Shown one piece after another: positions 60,771 through 64,000 of a stretch of DNA of 64,000 nucleotides (the first letter of the stretch is position 1; each line of letters starts with the position of its first letter). The notes under the pieces are model-generated. The model did not search any database. It was not told where the DNA came from and was given only the letters and a program-made list of their open reading frames with translations. Origin of the DNA: Leishmania mexicana MHOM/GT/2001/U1103 (lineage: Eukaryota; Euglenozoa; Kinetoplastea; Trypanosomatida; Trypanosomatidae); the NCBI RefSeq assembly GCF_000234665.1, contig NC_018330.1:372001-436000 (forward strand). Reading direction: 5' to 3'. A program made the position numbers and the translations under genes.

Positions 60771-61607
60771 ATGAAGTGCACCGCGGTCCTTTGTCGCGTG
60801 GCATCGGCCGTCGCCGCCGCCGTCCCGAAGAACTACAGCAACACCCCGTACACGAAGGAGGATGAGGCATCCGCGCCACGTAAAATGACGAACATCACGC
60901 CGAAGCTGGCAGACGCGAGCAATCAAAGCGCGCGCTACTGCGGCGGTCGGTGCGGCAACTTCCTCAACGGCGCCCCCGTGCCACCACCGGTGCCGGCCTT
61001 TCGCGCCGCTGCCGCCAGCGGCTCCACGTTCATTGACCCCAGCTCCTCGGCGGTTGCCACCAGCTTCAACACCAACTGCCACATAAAATCCTTCCGCCAG
61101 CGCGTCTGCACCGCCACGGATGTGTCAATGCGGCCGCTGCTGTTGCTACTCGATGATTCACGGGCACTGAACGCTGCAGCCGCCAACGCCAGCATTGTCA
61201 GCCCTGCAGCGGCAACCATGAAGAGTGGAAGGTCCAAGTACGGTGAAGTGCTGGAGCAGCTGTCGTGTCGCTGGGCGGCGAAGTTCTACGGCAAGGTCAC
61301 GTATGGCCCGCGCAACTATCCGTACCCGTCGTCGCGTTGGCTGGCTCGCCGTTTCCAGATGAAGAAGCATCGCATTCTCAAGCGCTTCCGCTTCCGCCGC
61401 TACAAGCTCGCAGCCGTGGCGAATCTTCCCTTTGCCAAGATGATTCGTGTAGGCATGCTGCCTGAGCTGAAGAGCAGCAAGACAAAGAAAGGCGACACCG
61501 TGGACATGGGCCTGTCCTCGCAGCTTGTCAAGGCGGCGCGGTCGTCGGCTGGCGCGACCAAGACGAAGGGAAAGCGCACGCGCCCGAAGTCGAAGTACCA
61601 GGTGTAA
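60771..61607 (+). CDS. Probable mitochondrial small-subunit ribosomal protein, mS38-like
   Basis: A 278-residue basic protein. The frame is open upstream to a TTG at 60717, but the first ATG is 60771, which gives MKCTAVLCRVASAVAAAV, a good mitochondrial presequence. The C-terminal region at about 190-228 (WLARRFQMKKHRILKRFRFR and following) resembles the mS38/AURKAIP1/Cox24 domain, whose core is KMKKHKYRKR-like. The tail (KGKRTRPKSKYQV) is basic. In mitochondria mS38 contacts the 12S/9S rRNA near the decoding site; trypanosomatid mitoribosomes keep this protein and add extensions. The pyrimidine tract directly touches the ATG, so an acceptor AG must lie upstream (for example at 60713-60714) for this start to be used. 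Identification rests on the one basic motif, so it is moderate; another basic mitoribosomal protein is possible. Confidence 0.7.
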   Translation: MKCTAVLCRVASAVAAAVPKNYSNTPYTKEDEASAPRKMTNITPKLADASNQSARYCGGRCGNFLNGAPVPPPVPAFRAAAASGSTFIDPSSSAVATSFNTNCHIKSFRQRVCTATDVSMRPLLLLLDDSRALNAAAANASIVSPAAATMKSGRSKYGEVLEQLSCRWAAKFYGKVTYGPRNYPYPSSRWLARRFQMKKHRILKRFRFRRYKLAAVANLPFAKMIRVGMLPELKSSKTKKGDTVDMGLSSQLVKAARSSAGATKTKGKRTRPKSKYQV

Positions 61608-62596
61608 AGCCGAGTTACACCACGGTATGTGTGTGGGGGGTGGGAAGGGGGAGGGGGTATGCGTGTCTCTGTAGGGTCTTCTTGTGGGGTGGCCAGCTGT
61701 CTGTGTTCTCGGGAAGCGGTGCCTGCACATAAACACTTCGGGGTGTACCGCGCAGTTTGTCTTTCTATGGTTGTTGCCTTTTTTTCTTCTTCTCACGTCC
61801 GAGGTGCGTACGGCTGTGTAGGAGTGCCATGTGGCGCATGATTGCTGGTTTGGTCACTGCGCAGAGGCGTCATGCGGGAAACGCTCCTCCCTCTGAGCCT
61901 CTCCCCGCCCTGCGCCTGTCCTTGCGCGTCTCTCTCTCTCGTCTCTGCGTAATCACACGTCCTGAAAAGACAACGGAAACTAGAAATGGAGGATGCAGCC
62001 ATCCTGAACAGCTTCCACTCTTGTCGACGGGCGGGGGGCTCGTACTTGCCGTCTCCGGTAGGTGGGGTGAGCAAGCCTGGAGCGCTTGGTTGTTGGTTGG
62101 TGGCAGCGTTCAGGTACGGGTGGGTAAGTAGACGATCATCGCCCTCCCCCACCCCCCCCCCCTTCCCACACACACACGCGCACGCACACGACTGCCTCAT
62201 ATCATCAGAAAAGCCCCGTCGCCGTCTCCGCTGTGCCGGCACTCTGTGTCATGCCCACCTTGCGTGATGGAGTTCGCGAAAAGAGAAGGTCTCATAGAAT
62301 CCTGATGAGTGAACTCACGCGAGAGACGTGCACCCCCTGCTTCACCTGAGCACGACGGCTACCCCACTATCTTCTGTCTCTGCAACTGCTCTGCACCCCT
62401 TCTCTTGCCCTCCACGTTACCAGCCACCATACGCACTCTCTCTTCCCTGCCTGCACGTTGCGCCGCCTTCTTTGACATCGCCACGTTAGCCCGAGGAGGG
62501 GGAGGGTTCAACAGAGCGCTGCGATGCTCGAGCCGCACCCGCGCCTCTGATCCTCCCCTTCGTTCTTTGCTTTTTTTATTCTCGGTCAAGCCCACA
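61608..62596. other. 1 kb spacer before the last gene
   Basis: No supported gene. It holds a G-rich stretch (61630-61658), T/C tracts (61770-61800, 61920-61945), C10-type runs (62140-62165) with CA repeats, and T-rich sequence before the ATG at 62597. Confidence 0.6.
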
Positions 62597-63841
62597 ATGA
62601 TTGTGCGCACCGCTTCTCGTCTCTCTGCCCGATGGCCGGCAGCGTTGCTGGAAGCCTCGCGTGTATTGCCTTCCTCGGGCGCGTGGGTGTCTTGCTGGAG
62701 TGCATTCTTCAATGAACTGCAGCTGCAAGAAGAGTCGCACAGAGGCGGCACGGATGAGGCAGGCAACGCGAAGTTCGACGTGGTGCCGGCGCCGCTGCTT
62801 AGGTCCATTGCACAGCATTGGGTAGACGAAGCGCTCCTTGCGGTGGTATCTGTCCGTCTCGCCGAGGTGTATTCGCCGGCGCGCGCAAGCGCCTTGAAAG
62901 GGGTGTGCGAGACTGCAGTGATCCCGTCGGGAGGGCTGGAGTCGCTGCTGGCCACGTGGAGTGCGCACATGCTGCTCTCTGTACTTCACGCACCGCGCCA
63001 GGCATCGATCGCCCCATCATCACACAAGATTCAGAGCTGCAGGTATGCAGCATCCGACACCGTCAGCGCAGCGCTGGCGGACTGTCTGGAGAAGGACGTA
63101 GCCCCTGTTCTCCGCTACCTGACTGCGTTTGGAGCGCCACCGGTGTCCAAGCCTACGTCACATCAGCGCCATCACGTGGCTGCATCAACGCGCGCTTTAC
63201 GGCATGCGCTGGTGCTGCTCCTCTCCAGTTTCGTGACGACGTGGCGTGAGGCGCCGTCGCGTGAAACGCCGCCGCCCCCGGGGGCGACGACTTTGACCGG
63301 AGAGGAGCGCGCTCTGGCACTGGAGTTTTGCCGTTGTATCGCCGCGCTCACTGAAAACAACACGGGCTTGGTGAGCAGCGTGACAGGAGAATGCCCTGGC
63401 GATGCCAGTGCACACGCTCACTCGCGTGATGCCCGCGCAGAGGCGACGGGGTCGCACGTCACCTCGCTGGAGGCGGTAACCGGGGCTCAGTTTGCGCTGG
63501 TAAAGGACGCCCTTGCGGACATGCTGGCCCCTGATCACCACAGCGACGGCAGCGCGGCGAGCACTCCTGTTCGCGCGAGGGACTCTGCAGTGGGTAATGG
63601 TCCTCTGTGGAGGGCTTGCGAGGCGTGGATCGCTGGTGCCGTTGGCACCGCAGTGGGTGTCAGTGCAGCCTCATCGCCTTCACCCTTCGCCGGCATCACC
63701 GACGCACGCCGGAAAGACGAGGAGACTGTCGACCTTCTCGAGCGTGTGAACGATCAGCTCAACCAGATTGCCCGCGGCAGCGCCGTGAACGCCGCGTCTC
63801 GTCAATGTGGAAAGAGCGCTGCCCTGCCGCGTGGCAAATAA
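62597..63841 (+). CDS. Unknown protein with possible mitochondrial presequence
   Basis: A 414-residue protein from the first ATG (62597); the frame is open upstream to a GTG at 62309 but that part is Pro/Ser-rich UTR-like sequence. The N-terminus MIVRTASRLSARWPAALLEA is Arg-rich with no acidic residue before about residue 20, consistent with mitochondrial import. The body is helical-looking, with stretches such as LLRSIAQHWVDEALLAVVSV, SLLATWSAHMLLSVLHA and ALRHALVLLLSSFVTTW. No catalytic motif or known domain is recognised. It ends 159 bases before the window's right edge, with the stop TAA at 63839-63841. Coding nature is supported by length, GC3 and position in the array; the function is unknown. 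Confidence 0.8.
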   Translation: MIVRTASRLSARWPAALLEASRVLPSSGAWVSCWSAFFNELQLQEESHRGGTDEAGNAKFDVVPAPLLRSIAQHWVDEALLAVVSVRLAEVYSPARASALKGVCETAVIPSGGLESLLATWSAHMLLSVLHAPRQASIAPSSHKIQSCRYAASDTVSAALADCLEKDVAPVLRYLTAFGAPPVSKPTSHQRHHVAASTRALRHALVLLLSSFVTTWREAPSRETPPPPGATTLTGEERALALEFCRCIAALTENNTGLVSSVTGECPGDASAHAHSRDARAEATGSHVTSLEAVTGAQFALVKDALADMLAPDHHSDGSAASTPVRARDSAVGNGPLWRACEAWIAGAVGTAVGVSAASSPSPFAGITDARRKDEETVDLLERVNDQLNQIARGSAVNAASRQCGKSAALPRGK

Positions 63842-64000
63842 AAGCGCGCCTGCGCCCCTCACTCCACCCCCTCCTCCAAGGGAGAGGCCAACCCTTAAAA
63901 GGGGGACGAAGCCTGGGTGGGGTGCAACAACGGGCAGGCCTCTGCGAACGGGGGCACTCTGGAGACGGAAAGGCAACGTTTGGGCTGGGACACGCTCTGT
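63842..64000. other. Right-edge non-coding sequence
   Basis: Start of the 3' UTR or next spacer, cut by the window edge. Nothing recognisable apart from C- and G-rich stretches. Confidence 0.5.

Noticed and set aside
1..64000. Prokaryotic-style promoters, ribosome binding sites, CRISPR and IS elements
   Set aside because: No such pattern is seen; the CA/GT and CT repeats are microsatellites, and the gene layout is eukaryotic (kinetoplastid).

Overview
The window looks like a piece of a kinetoplastid nuclear chromosome, most likely Leishmania or a close relative. Every convincing gene is on the + strand. The genes are long, have no visible introns and are GC-rich. They are separated by 0.7-6 kb spacers full of polypyrimidine tracts followed by AG, (CA/GT)n and (TA)n microsatellites. 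That is the layout of a polycistronic unit processed by spliced-leader trans-splicing and polyadenylation, not of bacterial operons. I see no tRNA, rRNA, CRISPR array, transposase or convincing minus-strand gene. From memory, the atypical HSP70 resembles the kinetoplastid HSP70.4 type; this should be checked by a search.

Fifteen protein genes are supported. In order: a low-complexity protein open at the left edge (to 4921); a J-protein with a DnaJ-X-like region (5834-7792); an aldo/keto reductase (8608-9852); the dynein assembly factor DNAAF1/LRRC50 (10524-12542); a 3037-residue multi-BRCT protein (14166-23279); an atypical HSP70 (24071-25996); the nucleolar WD protein NOL10/Enp2 (28344-30431); a 5.9 kb pyrimidine-rich spacer; a FYVE-finger protein whose zinc finger seems to be split by about 400 residues (36314-41248); a second DnaJ-X J-protein (42048-44759); a divergent PROPPIN/Atg18-like beta-propeller (46190-49819); a JMJD7-like JmjC oxygenase (50511-52286); a Utp5/WDR43-like protein of the small-subunit processome (53080-56673); an unknown membrane protein (58271-59299); a probable mitochondrial ribosomal protein like mS38 (60771-61607); and an unknown protein with a possible mitochondrial presequence (62597-63841).

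Functionally this is a mixed housekeeping neighbourhood, as expected where neighbours share transcription and are regulated after it. Possible links are the HSP70 with its two flanking J-proteins (chaperone and co-chaperones) and the two ribosome biogenesis proteins NOL10 and Utp5. FYVE and PROPPIN domains are both readers of PI3P-type lipids. A recurring oddity is the insertion of long Ala/Ser/Pro/Thr-rich segments inside conserved folds: the FYVE finger, PROPPIN propeller, leucine-rich repeats, reductase barrel and JmjC protein.
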